Below the pieces are notes generated by a model. It did not search any database and had not been told where the DNA came from. It saw only the letters and a program-made list of their open reading frames with translations. This document shows, one piece after another, positions 10,401 through 23,690 of a stretch of DNA of 64,000 bases. Each line of letters opens with the position of its first letter. Position 1 is the stretch's first letter. Both the position numbers and the translations under genes were made by a program. This DNA comes from Caprimulgus europaeus (taxonomy: Eukaryota > Chordata > Aves > Caprimulgiformes > Caprimulgidae): the NCBI GenBank assembly GCA_907165065.1, contig OU015542.1:744001-808000 (forward strand). Direction: 5' to 3'.

Positions 10401-13400
10401 TAGCTCTGATGATGAGGGTGCCTCACCCTTCTTAATCCATAGTCTCATCTTTTTTGGCCTCGACAATGCCCAATGCCCCCACGCAGGTGCTTTCCAGAAT
10501 CTGTCTCTTAATGTGTCCCTGTGTCCCTGACCATTACTTTTTGTTTTCCTGCCTGCTGTTGGGTGCAGCACAACACCTTGGTCATCTCCATCTCATATCC
10601 ACTGACAGTCCCTCTGTCTTGTCCTCCCATGCCTGCTGTTGAGGTGACAGTGCCCTCAATTCCATTTTGCCCTTGTGTTGGTTTCTAGCTCTGCTTCTCG
10701 GCAATGCACGTGGCCAAGAGCAGCGTATCCTCCCTTTGTGCACAGCGTGGCCCAGCACTGACCCTCGGATGGTGTGTGAAACCAACAGAGGGATAAACAG
10801 AGAGCAAGACTCATCTCTGAATCACAAAGGATTCAACTCATGTATTGAGTTAGAGAGAGAAAAGCTGCAGGCAGGCACTCACAAGCAGGCTATTTCTGCT
10901 TTAAAGAAGCTCATGAAATATAAACCACACGTGGCATTAGACTGCTCCCTGTCCTTCATGCTTATGGAGGAATAAATGCTTTTCTTTTCAGCTCTAGTGA
11001 ATGCAGGGCTGAGGCTCTCCATCTGAAAAGGCTGGGTTTGCTATGGAAACCAGTCCCTGTTATGACAGCTCTCCAGTCCTCATCCAGAAAGGAGTCAGAG
11101 ACAAGGCTCCTGGGCTGGAAACAATGAACACAAGATGCTGATCCTCTTCTGCACCTCGCTGGGGCAAGTGTGGAGTAACTCCCTGCTTGGCTGGCCTTGC
11201 TCTCAATTTGGGAGGGCAGTAATGGAGAGGGAGAAGCAAAGCAGAAAGTTCCCCATTCTGCTCCTTTCAAAACTGGTCCTTTTCTTCCTTGCTATTCCTA
11301 TCCTCTATTCTTCTTCTTTTTCAATCCTGCCAGGTAGGAAAGTATAGAAATGTAAGCCACAATGTTCTAAAGAGGCAGTACGCTTACAAAACAAGGATAT
11401 ATGTGGTTAAAAGTTTGCATTGCAATGGATTATTCCCGCTTTTCTACTTCTCACCACGAGACAGAGCTTTTCAGGGACCTTCCAGCTGACTCCTGGGGAT
11501 GACTGTGCTCTGCAAAGGGCTGTGGGTGAGAATAAAGAGCAGGACAGTCCTGGAGGGCAATTACCTCTCATTCTTGGACATCTCTGTCACAGGCATGATG
11601 CTCAGCAGAGATGTGGTGCAATGATCAGGAACCAAAGAAGCCATCAGGGCTTTGCCTACACACGTGACTCAGCCTCTGCCTCTGCTTCCAAGGCTGTCCA
11701 TAGATGAGCAGCTCTCTGCAGAGTTAGAAGACATCAGAAAGAAGGGTCTGTAAAGCAGCAAGGCTTCTAGTGAGGTGAAACCTGCTACGCTCAGGGTCCA
11801 CCCAAGTTCTCACTGAAGACCCTTGCAGGAGGTGTCACTTCAAAAAAAAAGATGGATCAGACTAATATGGATGTTGGACATCTGCTCTGGTTGTCCAGTG
11901 ACATTTATTTGACCAAACATGAATGTCCACATCTTTGCTCTCTTTACAGTCAGTGGAGTCCAGAACATGATAGTTCTTTTTCTAAACACCTGCACTTGTT
12001 CTGTGGAATTGTGTCCCAGAGTCTGTAGCCCAGACTGATCAGATCCCTTCCCTCAAATCAGAACAGTGAAATGCCTCTGCTAACGTCATCTAACCTCTGG
12101 GATTTGTGGTACACAGCAAAGCTGTGCTTGGATCAGAGATGGCCCTTTAAAAGGGGGGAAAACAGGATCTTGTAAGACTTATGGCTGCCATGGATCATCT
12201 CCAGGACCATTTCTGGGGCGTCCCTGGCCCTCACATTCTCCACAGTAACCCCCCAGCCAGTCCCCAGCATCTCTGCTGGAAGTGGGAGAGTCTCTGCTGC
12301 TTCTGCAGCTGACACCAGGTCCGTAAATCAGTGCACCCCCTCCTGCCTGCCTGGCCTCCCCAGGAGTACTTAAATCAACTCCAAATGAGCTCCTTTAAGG
12401 AAATTTAGGCAATCAGTGGTGAATTATTGCAAGGCACAAGGGCTTTCTTAAAAGCGATGAGCACTTATTGGTCATCTGGACTCCAGAAGGCACAGCCCTT
12501 TAAATCAAACCCCTCAGGTCGGACTCAGCATCTCCTCTGCCGTGCTTCCTTGAGCAGGGTCTGTGCTGCTGGGTTGTCTACATCCCCCTCCCTGCCTGCT
12601 GTCCCTTCCAACCGTCCCCTTCGATGCGATCCCTGTGCGTTCTGCTCCCTGGTTTCAAACCCGCCTTTGCTAACCTGGTTTTTCATTCTGAGGACAGTGT
12701 GTGCTCAGGCTTGGGCTGGTTTTAAGGCCTTCTAGAGCTCCTTCCACACTACCCTGCTTGGAGCTGCATGGAGGCTGGCTAAAATCAGAAAATCTTGGAA
12801 AATTATACCCTGTTGCTCAGGAAAGGGGTGTCACTCTCTACAGGGGGGTGCTGTGCTTTGTGATCCTGTCACTGAGCCTTTCCTCAACCACTGCGTGTGC
12901 AAACAGCAGCTACATACCTCAGCTTCAATTAGGGAAGGAAATTCTCAGAGAACACACAGTTTGGGACATTTCATTCATCTCCTTTCTGAGGTTTGGGAAA
13001 ATAGATGAATTAACATTTTTTGTTGTCTTTGCAAAACAAAAAAAAAGGGCATTAGAAAGAAAGCTGTGATGAGCTCCTGAATCCAGGAGCTGGGACTTCA
13101 AAAAAATCTGCTACATATCCTAAGATCAGTGATAAAATCCTGAAAACCTGCAGTGTGAGAGTGCCTACACATGTCCCTGGCTTTGATGGCCAAGCTGGGG
13201 CTCAGGTGGGACTCCTGCTCCTTCCTGCCCTTCCCTTGTCTTTCCAGGGCTGTACCAGTGAGGGGGAGAATGGGATCAGAGCAGCCTGTGAATAATGAGT
13301 CACCTGATCCACTAATTTCCATGTTGTGTGGTGACAGTGAGTGGCAGCTCTGTAACCTCACTCGGGGAGGTCACTGTGTGGGCCATATTCTGTCAAGGAA

Positions 13401-14799
13401 ATCACAGGTAATGTTTTGACTTCCATCTTTGAATTCCTCTAGTTTAAAGGCGTTTCAGAGTTCCCTCTTATTTTGTCTGCAATGTTGGTGTCAAGGGAGT
13501 TGTAATCAAATGTCATCCCTCCCCCAAAATATTTAACCTGCAGATGAGAGCTGTTTTGATTTCTGAGTGAGGCTGGGGCATTTTTAGGTGCAGAAAGTGA
13601 AGCAAGGACTGGAGTTCAGCATGGGGAAGAGGTTGCAGTAGCAGCTGTAGTGCTCAGTTGTGTGGCAGCTCTTTGGAAAATGATGTCTTAGGAGAAAAGG
13701 ATGGCAAACCCTTGATGGCCTCCCTCTCTCTGAGCCCTGACATCTTTTCACTTGAGCATTTACTAATTATTTCTCAACATGAAGGCTGCTATATTTGCTG
13801 TCTAACCTTGAAGATACTTCTCTGGCCCTGATCACTCTACCAACACCAAATCCCCTTCCTGCCGTGCACTGAGTCATATGACCCAACTATAGAATAGGGC
13901 ACAGCAGCTCTCTCTTCTATTTAGGGGATGTGGCATCCACGTGCTCCTTAGGTATTCAGTGGATGTGAGAAGTCCTGGAGTTAGTGAGTCTCATAACTTT
14001 TCTCTGTTTTGGGTGAAGGACAGTGTGTTCCCACGGCACAGTGACATGCAGGGCTGCAGCACCCGGGCGGCTGTTGGGTGTTTGAGGCATTCTTGTGCAG
14101 GATGCTCCCTCTCCCCTACTGCTCTGACTGCAAGTGCAGACATAAACGAGCTCCATCACCTCTGTCAGTCCCACTGGCACCCACCTGCAGCTGTGGGGTT
14201 GGGATACCTCCAAAAATCATGAACCCCAAATAATTCATGATGGCTTGTGAGGGAAGCCTGCCTTTGCTTCTGCCATCAAGGGTGAAAGAGAGATTCAGGA
14301 GCCAAGACTGAGTCAGAATGCTCCTTGGTCCATGCAGCCTGGCTGCCTGGCTTTCAACGGCCACCCCCAAGTGAGGTACCCACAATACTGGGGGGTGTGT
14401 GCTCTGCAGTTTCTGTTTCTGAGCCCAGATGCAGCCAGCAGTGGAAGGATCCTGAGGGAGCAAGCAGAGGACAGCGTGATCTTACTGCCCGAGTACACAG
14501 CAGAGGAGGGAGCCCTGTGTCCTCACCCCTCCTCAGTGGAGCATTTCTGGCTTTTAATTCCCAGATGTGTCATGTCAAATACAAAAGCAGTCCTCTGAGC
14601 GGGGACTGAAATAGAACCTGTCCTGGTCTCAGGTTCAGCTCCTGCCTCCTTCTTTGCAGGTATTTGTCATGGCAGACCCATGCTGAACACATTTCATTTT
14701 TCAGTCCTTCTTGCCAAGGTTACTGATCCAGCCCTTCATTGTGCTTATTGGTTCCTCCTGAATCCACTTGGATGTGGTTATGGTCTTGAGAGTTCAGAT
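7438..14799. other. Long unique non-coding stretch
   Basis: No exon or well-preserved repeat recognised over about 7.4 kb. It holds an (ATTT)n run near 8221-8249 and a POU MORE-like site at 7735-7746. The open frames are short, overlap on both strands and show no family motif. Confidence 0.4.
8221..8249. repeat. (ATTT)n microsatellite
   Basis: TTTATTTCTATTTATTTATT followed by two more TTTA units; about six near-perfect tetranucleotide copies. Confidence 0.85.
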
Positions 14800-17700
14800 G
14801 CCTGAAGTGGCCCCCCTTTCTCTGGAGTCTCCCACCAGCCATTGAGATGCTGCTTAGTGATGCACAAGTATAGCTTTAAAGCTTGTGAATTTGCCAGTGA
14901 GGTGCAGGTAGACATGTTTGAGTTACATAGAGCACTAGGTTTATGAAGGAGCTGATGTGATGCTCCTATGTCATCATCATCATTATGAATTGATTCCACT
15001 TGTGTCTTTTGCTAGAAACTGATGATTTTTAACCTGCATATGGGATCTGACAGCTCTGCTCCCAGGATACATATGCCTTGGACCAGCCCTGAGTAGCTGC
15101 TGAGGAATGGCTCTTCAGTCTGAGCAGATGTGTGAGGCCACCACTTTGCTCTGGGATCTCACCAGTCTTCAGGGCCTGTCCAGTCTAGATAGTCTATGTG
15201 AAAAGCATCATCTTGTGACACTGTAATGAGAGCTTCAGCTGATCATCTTAAGAGGCATGTTCTTGGTTGTTAGAAGATCACAATTTATAGACAGGGACTT
15301 TGCTCTCCACCCTTTTAAGTAGTCTGTCTGTTTTCCTAGGATCTCTCTCATGTTCTGTCCACTAACTCACTGTTGTTAAAAGTGTCTAAAAATACATAGA
15401 ACCCCTTATATGCAAGAATATCTCAATTCACTTCTTCATTTTTGCTCAGGGACACAACATCTGCTTTTGCTTGGGAAGTGCTGTGTTTGGCCACCCTCTC
15501 TCAGTTCTTCCAGTCTGGCATACCAGTGCTGTGAAAGTGACTGGGATGGCACTGGTAGCAGTGCCTTGGTTGTTTCCAGTCCGCCTGGGTTTCTGGAGCT
15601 GATGTAAACTCGTCTTATAAAGTTGTTTTCTCTTTCTAACGTTGGAGTCACTGGAGAGGCCATGGTCTAAAATGTCAGACTATTTGTACTTTCTTTTGGG
15701 GATAACAGGTCAGTGACTTCATCTGATGTTCAGCTCAGACCATTTCTCTTAAAGGTTGGTCCTTCTCGATGTCACACCAGTGCATTCATTAGTTCAAATT
15801 TCATGCAAATATGATTTGAAATGTTCTTAACGATCTCAGACAAAGCTGTGACCCCTTCCCTCGACTTTGCATATCATTTCAGATCATCCACAGAGACAGG
15901 GTGATTGATGGCAAATTTACACTGGGGTCCAGCTGACCTCTTACAAGGGTGGGTGAGAGAAATGCAGGAGAGCCAGAGGTGATGATGTGGTCCTTTAGAG
16001 GATGTGTCACTGGTGTGGAAGACCAAGTGGCATCTTCTGCTCCATCAAAGCCAATTCCATATGTCCTTTAAAGTACCACGCATTCTCCATGTCTTCCATA
16101 TCCACCAACACAGAACTGAATTGAAGCTTTTTGGCCTATCCCTGTTATCCTGAGGGTTTCTTCTCTCGGATTAGGTAGTTTGTAACTAGCTCATGAGTTA
16201 AAAATGCTGATTCCATGCCTCTTGTATTTAATTTGTCTCCTGTGCTGAATTGTTTGTGTCTCAGTGGTTACAGAATCTATATTCAAATGAGTGGTCTCTA
16301 GCTGCCAAGCATTTATTTATATATATGTTTGTTTTTATAAATCAGTGCCCTTCATCACCCATTTATTAATTTCTGCAAGGCCATGCAAGTCTCAGATGCA
16401 CTGAAGCTTACAAGCATCTTAGCAGAAACCTTACGTGTCCCTTGTTGCTCTTCAGTTCTCTCTCTTTCTTATTTAGATTTTCTTCTCAGTCTCTTATAAA
16501 TGTCTTCCCTGGAAAACATGGGCTTCCTGGTATTGTTGTGACTATCAGGAATAGCTGAACTGCCCTCCAGGCATGAGGGCTCCTGTGGTTCTGGAAGCTG
16601 TGAGTCTGCTTCTCCTGACATGCCAAAATTATTTTGCCAGCATTACAGAAATTGCTTTGGTTCTGTGCATTTATTTTACTATTAAGCCTTAACATTTTTT
16701 TTCCAGAGATTGCTGTGCTGCCTTGTACCTGTTCTTCAGCAGCTGTTTTAAGTACTCAGACTTCCACATTTGCCTTGAGTATCTTCTCCCTCTTTTTTGA
16801 AGTTCCTTCCTTTATAAATGGTTTTAAGCACATTTACTCTCCTTCTTTCTCAGAGTTTTGTGTCACATTTGCTTCTCCTCTAGAGAGAAATTTCTTGTGT
16901 GCCATGAGATATGACTTTCATTGCACAAACCACTTGGACTGCAGCTGGTTTAAGTTGGAAGATTTTGGTGAAGTTCTGACTTGTATGTGGAGCAGAGCTG
17001 GGGCAGGGGGACTTTTATTACCATCTGTCATAGCCTGGGAGTTTTTATATCTCTGAAAGGTGATGTTTTGATGTTCCTTTTTCTCCAAACATTTTCTCCT
17101 GAAAAATCTCTTTTTGTAGAGCAGCAGATGTCCTTCCCTTGCATAAGGATGACAAAAGGGAGGCCCAGTAACACTGACCTGTGGTGTGCTGCTCTGAGTG
17201 ATGGTTTTACATCCAGATACTCTGTTCCAATGCAATGCAAAAATTGAGCTGGGACTATTTTATTCAAAAGTTTCTGATTTTATTTTTTTCCAGCTCTTTG
17301 CAAACAACCTGCTTAGGTTTGACCTGGTGTTTGTTTGGTTCACTGGCTCTCTGCAGCTCTATCTTCATGTGGGTACCAACCTGACTACATGGGGTAGTGT
17401 GCTGTTGCACAGCTCGTTTCTGAGGTTCAAATTTGAAATAGAGAGGACAGACAACATGTTTTCCCCTCTGGTCTTTCCATATCTCCTTGTTGATGAGCCC
17501 TGCTGTAGTGCCTGGTAGGGCAGTTGCTCCAGCTCAGTTAATTTATTGTGCTACACTGATTCCTTCTGTTCTTTTCTAGGGTTCTGCAACCCTTAGGACA
17601 CACAATTAAGACATTTCAACCTGTTTACAGGGCTGGTCTTCCAAGTTCACCTGTGGATAATGCTCTTTCTCTCTCCACTTCTGTAAGTTTCTGGGTGTTT

Positions 17701-17935
17701 TGGTTAAGCAAGAACATCAGAACCTAAGAGCTGTTGTGATGGCGATCGATAATAACAATTGTATTCTTTCTGATAGTCTCCAGGAGCCCCAGGCAAGAAC
17801 TAACATTTGGCAATGCAAGCACAGAGTAAAAATTCACTCCCAAGTAAACCATCTTCCCTTCACTTATTATCAGCCATCATCTTGCAGCTCTCTGGCAGCT
17901 CCTCAGATATGGCTCTTTTATCTGTAGCCTTTCCC
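14800..17935. other. T-rich, strand-asymmetric non-coding region
   Basis: The plus strand is strongly T-rich; in the 120 bases 16681-16800 a hand count gives about 51 T against 22 A. No coding exon is recognised. The asymmetry continues up to the minus-strand LINE remnant at 17936-18300, so part of it may be the unrecognisably decayed 3' body of that element. Transcription-linked intronic T>A skew on the RTN4R sense strand could also contribute. Confidence 0.45.
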
Positions 17936-18300
17936 CTTCACACTGATCACTTGGAAGGCTGATCATTTTCCCCAGAAGTAGCTGCATTTTTCTCGCCTAT
18001 ATCAATCTGCCATTTTTTTTTCCACAACCCTCCCTGTCATTTATCTATTCCCACTAATGCTGAAAGCTTCTCCAGCTCAGTAGGGGCAAATTTAATTAAC
18101 CTGCTATTTTCTCCCATTCTCATCTAGATCATTAATGAGTCTGGGTCTAATGGTGGTCCCAATGGCAACGTCCTCCTCTTGATATATCAAGCAGTTAACA
18201 TTAAACTTCAGTTGGGATTTTTCAGCCAGTAGTAGCCATTCCTCCAATCCAATACAAACTGCTGTTTCATGTAACGTTGTCAGGAGTGAGCTGGTTGGTG
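17936..18300 (-). mobile_element. Ancient CR1/L3-type LINE remnant (reverse-transcriptase C-terminal region)
   Basis: On the minus strand, 18113-18136 reads INDLDENG, followed after a frame change by LIKFAPTELEKL and then WQIDIGEKNA (about 17982-18014). These match in order the conserved INDLD / KFADDTKL / W..FN..KC blocks near the end of CR1/L3 reverse transcriptases. Stops and frameshifts show it is long dead. Boundaries are approximate. Confidence 0.7.
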
Positions 18301-18989
18301 CTGTAGTGTGTGTTGTTCATCTGCCTGCTTGGCTCATCTAACTGGAGATGAAGGTGCAGGTGAAGGTGATGAAGGTGCCTCATGTCAGGCATATGACAAC
18401 CAAGTCCCTCATTGCATTGGGCTTATGGGTGAAACAGTTATGCACCAATGGGCAACCCTGCAAGCCTCTCCACACTCAGTTGGCCAAGTGAACCCCTGTC
18501 TGCTGAGGTCCATCAACACATGGAGATGGATGCATGCACCCTCACGCTTTCTTGCCATGGTAGGTGGCAAGAAAATGTGTGTGCCATCAGCTTTACAGGC
18601 AGCTGAGCTTGAGAACTGCTGTGGAAGTTGTGTTTTAGGTGCTGACAGCTCTTGGGGAGGTTTGCCACTGCAACAGCTACCCTTGTGCCAGTGACTGGCC
18701 ACGGTTGCTGTTTCACACATCTTGCAGCTCTCCAGCCAGCCAGAGAGGAGGGGATGGGGGATGCTGTGCTGTGGGAACCAGACAGAGTTCCAAGGAAGAT
18801 GAACAGGAGGACATTGGACTTGTTTGATTTCACTTCAAGCAGCAATTTTGAACAAATCCAGCCATCAGACACGCCACCCCTACCCTGTCACAGGAAACCC
18901 CAGAGGGACCTTTCAAATCTAGGATTAGCCACTTCCCTGATAATAGCCTCTGGACACCAGCCACTGACACTAGAGCTAAGAGGCATGCA
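18301..18989. other. Unique non-coding sequence
   Basis: A small imperfect GATGAAGGTG-type tandem lies at about 18345-18382. Nothing else recognised. Confidence 0.4.
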
Positions 18990-19250
18990 ACACCTTCAGC
19001 AGGATTTAAACACGTAAGAGGAGAAAGAAATAGCTGCTGGATTTTAACATTAGCAAATGTCAAACCATACATTTGGGAATGGAAAAAATGTAAGGTGACC
19101 TCTAGACTGCCAGGAAAAGGGATGGAATATTTTGATGATGAAGGGGATTTAGGGGTTCAGAAATCATTATCTTAAGGATGAGGGACACATAGTGGCTTCA
19201 GCAAAGGATGAGTCAGGGAAGAGTACAGATCCAGAAGGTATTTTATCAGT
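18990..19250 (+). mobile_element. Ancient CR1/L3-type LINE remnant
   Basis: The plus-strand frame at 19040-19078 reads DFNISKCQTIHLG, matching the FN..KC...HLG block of CR1/L3 reverse transcriptases. About 50 bp later comes DEGDLGVQKSL, resembling the following ERDLGVLVD block. Edges are not defined. Confidence 0.68.
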
Positions 19251-21889
19251 GCAAGATCTATGTGAAACCACCAGCTGAATCCAACAGCACATACAGCTGG
19301 AGACACAGGGAGCGTGGACAGCTCCGGGGCAGGGCACAGAATGGTGAGTGAAGGGAAGCACAAGGCTTTGCTCAGGGCAGAGGGAGACTGAGGTTTGTGA
19401 CAGTGTGAAGAAGAAAGGCTACTCTGTGGTGATGACTAGAAAAGGGATCAGGCAGGAGACACATCAGCAGAGGCCAGGATAAAAATGATGCAAAGTCAAG
19501 AAGAGATTGTCCTCTGGAAACAGCACAGCCTTGGTCCTTGGTCCAAGCATGGGGAAGATGCCCTTCCCTGAGGTGACATTTTATCAGTCTGTGTGGAATT
19601 TGTCCGCAATTTCCTCTATTCTCAGCCTGATTTTCTCTGTGTGCCTTCCCCAATAGCTTGGTGTGTCAGGCTGCTGCTGCTTTTTACGCAAGGCTATTGC
19701 ATGGTGCTGGTTTGACCAAGCTGTCCAACAAGGGAAGCTGGTTTTGGACTGTTTTCTCAGCAAAAGGTGGGGGTGAAGAGGATGTTACCTCATATAATAT
19801 CTTGGAAGGAAGAGAGCAAGGCAGAGACCAAGGGTGGTGAAGTAGAAATGACAGCATCTAGATCCTGGGTGAACTGAGGTTTTCATCAGGATGTAAATAG
19901 TAATGCAGAAGCCTTTCATAGAATCATTTGGTTGGATGATCGAGTTCTGGCTCTCTGTAATCAAGATAAGATTGTCCAAGTTTGCTTAACAATACATCTC
20001 TGAAAAAATCCCAAGGGAAGGGAAGGCAGAGACAGAGGCACCAGAAGAAAAGGACAATCTGAAATTCCTAGGTTTACTCCAACATATTCGTGGTTTCCCT
20101 GTGCGAGATCGCTGGCCTGATTCCATGCACAAGGCTGGAGGGGTTTACTGGTCTGAGATGGTTTGCTGGGCAGTTTTTGTGGAGTTTTGGATTTGGGATA
20201 TAAGAGTACTGAAGAGGTTTGTATGCCAAGGCTGACACAAAACACACTTTTTTGAAGCGTGTTGTCTCGATAGTGCCCACTGGAAGTATCAGGGCTTGCT
20301 TTCCTTGTCCTTGCTTCTGTCAGAAGTTGCACAAACTATTTCCCTGGGGAAGGGAGTGTTGACTTCCACTTTGGCAGGGAAAATGGAGCAAGGGAAAACG
20401 AGGAGTCATTTTTTTCTATCTTCAAATCCACAAGATTTACTCTTCTCTTGCCTTGGCTTACATCAAGTGTGAGAAATCTCGAAGAAAGTAACAGTGAATA
20501 CACTCGGATGAGCTTTTTCAAGGCTGCAAGAGATGGGATATTCTGCTTGTAAATGGATGCATTTCCTATCAGGGGCTGTTTTGGTGCCTGATGTTATTGC
20601 TCTTAACCTCAGCAGTGTCCCGCAGGATTGAACTTCCGAGGTGCATTACTGTGATTCTGATGCAATTTCTGTTCATAATTTGGCCATTTTTTTCCTTTTT
20701 TCACTTCAGTGAATTCCTTTAGTGACATGATTCACACTTCCCCAAATCAGCAGCTGGTCCTTGGTCTCCCTCCTTGTACTGAAAGAGGTGAATTAAACAA
20801 ATAAAGATGGAAATGAAATGGAAAAAAAGTTCACTTCGTATCATGAAATATTAAGAGCCACTTAGTATTACAGGAAATTAGTCCTGCTGCACTAAGACTG
20901 CGAGCGACTGAGCTGCAGGGTGTGAAGTGTGTGTCCCTGGGGAGATGTGCAGGTCCTGGCTATATGAAGATGATTGCCTTCAATGAGCTTCATGGTTTGA
21001 TTGTTTAAATTAAGTAACATGCTTCAGGGGCTTTCTCAGGCAAGGCCCGCGGTGGGACAGCAACGCCTGCGTTGTACACTGCGGAAGCGTAAGGAAAGAT
21101 TTGTCTGACAGGGCGGTGGTGGAGAGATGTGAATACCTGGTCCTGGAGAAAAACAAGTCTCATTGACTCAGTGCTAAGGAAATCTTTTGTTTCGTCTGAA
21201 ATGATCCTGAGTGCTTAAGCAACTTGCCTATGGAGGCTTTGAAGTAGCATCTCCAGAGAGGGATGCCCAGCTGAGGCGAGACACCATCCATCAGAAGTGG
21301 TTTATGCACACAGACAGTAATTCAGCCATAGATAGATGTGCAAGCCTCCTCCAAAGGTGTGCACATGGGAGTGCTGTCAAAATTAGCTGACAAGGTCCCA
21401 GTTTTAATTCCTTATAAATATCAGAAAACCAGGGGTGTCCTGGAGGCAGGGACAACCAGGACCCAGTACTGGCTTAAAGCGACAAGTGGGAAAGCCCCGG
21501 AGGTAAGGAGAGACTGATCGATTCCACCTCAGTGCTGTGAGAGAAAGGGGAAATGTTAATATAGCCAAAGATCAAAGGCATAGAAACACCATTAATTTCA
21601 ACTGGTAGATTTCCCAGAAAGTATTCTTTAACCCGGTCAAGTTCTCAGTTTGTTCTGATAGTGTTTTTAAAGATGTTGTTGTCACTATTATATATTAGTC
21701 ATATTGCCACAATGTCAACAAGCCCCAGGCATGGATTAATGTCCTGGTGTATTAGATGTGGACACAAAAAAGAAAAACCTCAACACTCTCTGCTCGTGTA
21801 TCTGGATTTTCATAATATATTTATGTCAGGCACCTGATTTACTTAGTCAAAAATATACTCTCTACTGAGCCAATGGAGAGTTATTAAAT
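19251..21889. other. Mostly unique non-coding sequence
   Basis: Apart from the short CR1-tail-like fragment near 19916, no repeat or exon recognised. The part 20640-21000 is AT-rich and non-repetitive. Confidence 0.4.
19916..19955 (-). mobile_element. Possible CR1 3'-tail scrap
   Basis: TCATAGAATCATTTGGTTGG followed by ATGATCGAGTTC resembles the reverse complement of a CR1 end with an internal deletion of about 10 bp. It is too short to be certain. Confidence 0.5.
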
Positions 21890-22565
21890 TTATTAAGAAA
21901 CAGGCAACTAAAAGCTCTCAAAATGCAATTGTTGTTGGAGGATCATTGCTGAACAAACTCCTTGCACAGTATCTTTGCAGGATTCATCTTTTACCTGGGT
22001 GTATTTCACTGTTTTTATGAATGATCTAGAAAATATATATAAATTAGTTGCCCGTAAAGTTGCAGCGAGCTCAAATTTTGCCATGATAAATAATGATGAA
22101 GGCAAGTCTCTAATGCAGAGCAATTGCAATTGCTTGGTAGACTGGCAACAGTGAAACAACATGAATTTTAATACAGCGAAATGCTCGGTCATCCATCTCC
22201 AAGCACAGAATGTAGGCCACTCCGTCAGGCTGGGAGACTGCCTGCTCGAGGGCAGCGGCTCTAAAATTGATTTAAGGGCTATATTGGATAACAGGTGATT
22301 ATGAACATTTAATGACCTGTAGTGGTGAAATGGATGAACATGATCTCTGGATAAAGAGGGGAAGCTGAAGTCTGAATAGAGAGGTTTTTACCCACCTTGA
22401 TTAAAAAGCAGTAAAGTGCTGTAAATCCACTGTAGCTGTAATGAGACCCAAAGGCTGGAAGTTGAACCGAGGGCTTTCGGCGTGGGAATCTGGTGCAAAT
22501 TCCTGGTGGTATACTACAGGGTGTCTGAACTCAGGGTGAGTATCTGTTGTAAGAGCTGTGGGTAG
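21890..22565 (+). mobile_element. Ancient CR1/L3-type LINE remnant
   Basis: The plus-strand frame around 22008-22028 reads VFMNDLEN, followed by a degenerate KLVARKVAAS stretch where KFADDTKL is expected, and at 22161-22199 MNFNTAKCSVIHL. These are the successive C-terminal reverse-transcriptase blocks of CR1/L3. An upstream segment resembles the QGS..GP.LF block. The 3' limit is a guess from the loss of similarity. Confidence 0.75.
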
Positions 22566-23077
22566 CTCAGCTGCTGCTTTCAGTGAAGCCCCATCCTTAC
22601 CTCAGCTGCAGGATGGGATCCTTTCCCCATTGCTCGCTTCCCGCTTTCCACGCAAACAGGAAGGTGCATCATTAACGTCCTGTTGTGTTCTTGGTTAGCT
22701 GGGCTTCACAGAGCCTGCACATCTCAGAGAAACGTGTTTATAGGGCTGTGGGTGTTGTGTTCCTTATCTGGCAAGAGTGGATGAGAGCGCTGCAGAAGGG
22801 CAGGCAAGCATGTCTAATGCTGAAACTGCAAAGGAGACAAAGCCAGCACCCGATAATGACAGCGGCAGTTGAATCTGCACACTTATTAAAAATCAGTCCC
22901 AGCTTTTATTTGGGAACGAAAAAATGAGCCATATGAACATAGCAGGGATGCATGCCAGGGAGCTGGAAGGGATGCCAGGAGAAACAGGGGAAAGGAGGCA
23001 GAGGAGGGAGCACAGCTGGACTGGGCTTGTGTCCCACAGCGTGGATGGAGGGACCAGGTGTACAGGGGAGTGCTGAG
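22566..23077. other. Unique non-coding sequence
   Basis: No repeat or exon recognised. Confidence 0.4.
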
Positions 23078-23690
23078 AAATCATAGAATGGTTTGGGTTG
23101 GAAGGGACCTTAAAGTTCATCCAGTCCCAACCCCCCTGCCAGCAGCAGGGACACCTTCCACTAGACCAGGTTGCTCAAAGCCTCATCCAGCCTGGCCAAG
23201 AACACTTCCAGGGAGGAACAGCCACAGCTTCTCTGAGCAACCTGGGCCAGTGTCTCACCATCCTCACACCAAAGAATTTCTTCCTCACATCTCATTTCCA
23301 TCTCCCTTCTTCCAGTTTCAAGCCATCACCCCTTGTTGTGTCACTCCCTGCCCTTGTCCAAAGTCCCTCCCTACCCTTCCTGGAGCCCCTTCAGGTACTG
23401 GGAGGCCACTAGAAGGTCTCCCTGGAGCCTTCTCTTCTCCAGGCTGAACAACCCCAGCTCTCCCAGCCTGTCCTCACAGCAGAGCTGCTCCAGCCCTCGC
23501 ATCACCCTCGTGGTCTGCTCTGGACTCGTTCTAACAGGTCCGTGTCCTTCTTGTGTTGAGGGCCCTGAGAACTGGAGGCAGCACTGCAGGTGAGGTCTCA
23601 GGAGCAGAGGGGCAGAATCCCCTCCCTTTACCTGCATGGCCACCAATGCCCTGTATCTGCCACAGAGCTGTAAGGCAGCTTCATGGTGGA
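23078..23690 (-). mobile_element. CR1 LINE, 3' fragment of about 600 bp
   Basis: Reverse-complement CR1: the left end has ATCATAGAATGGTTTGGGTT and GGAAGGGACCTTAAAGTTCA, then the 3' UTR body (CTTCCACTAGACCAGGTTGC, CCAAAGAATTTCTTCCTCAC). The right part encodes, on the minus strand, SLEKRRLQGDLL and a YLKG block, the C-terminus of CR1 ORF2. It is 5'-truncated within ORF2; the right edge is approximate. Confidence 0.93.

Noticed and set aside
17560-17580. Strong acceptor-like TTCTTTTCTAGG in the T-rich block
   Set aside because: No open, conserved exon follows; polypyrimidine-AG strings are expected by chance in T-rich DNA.
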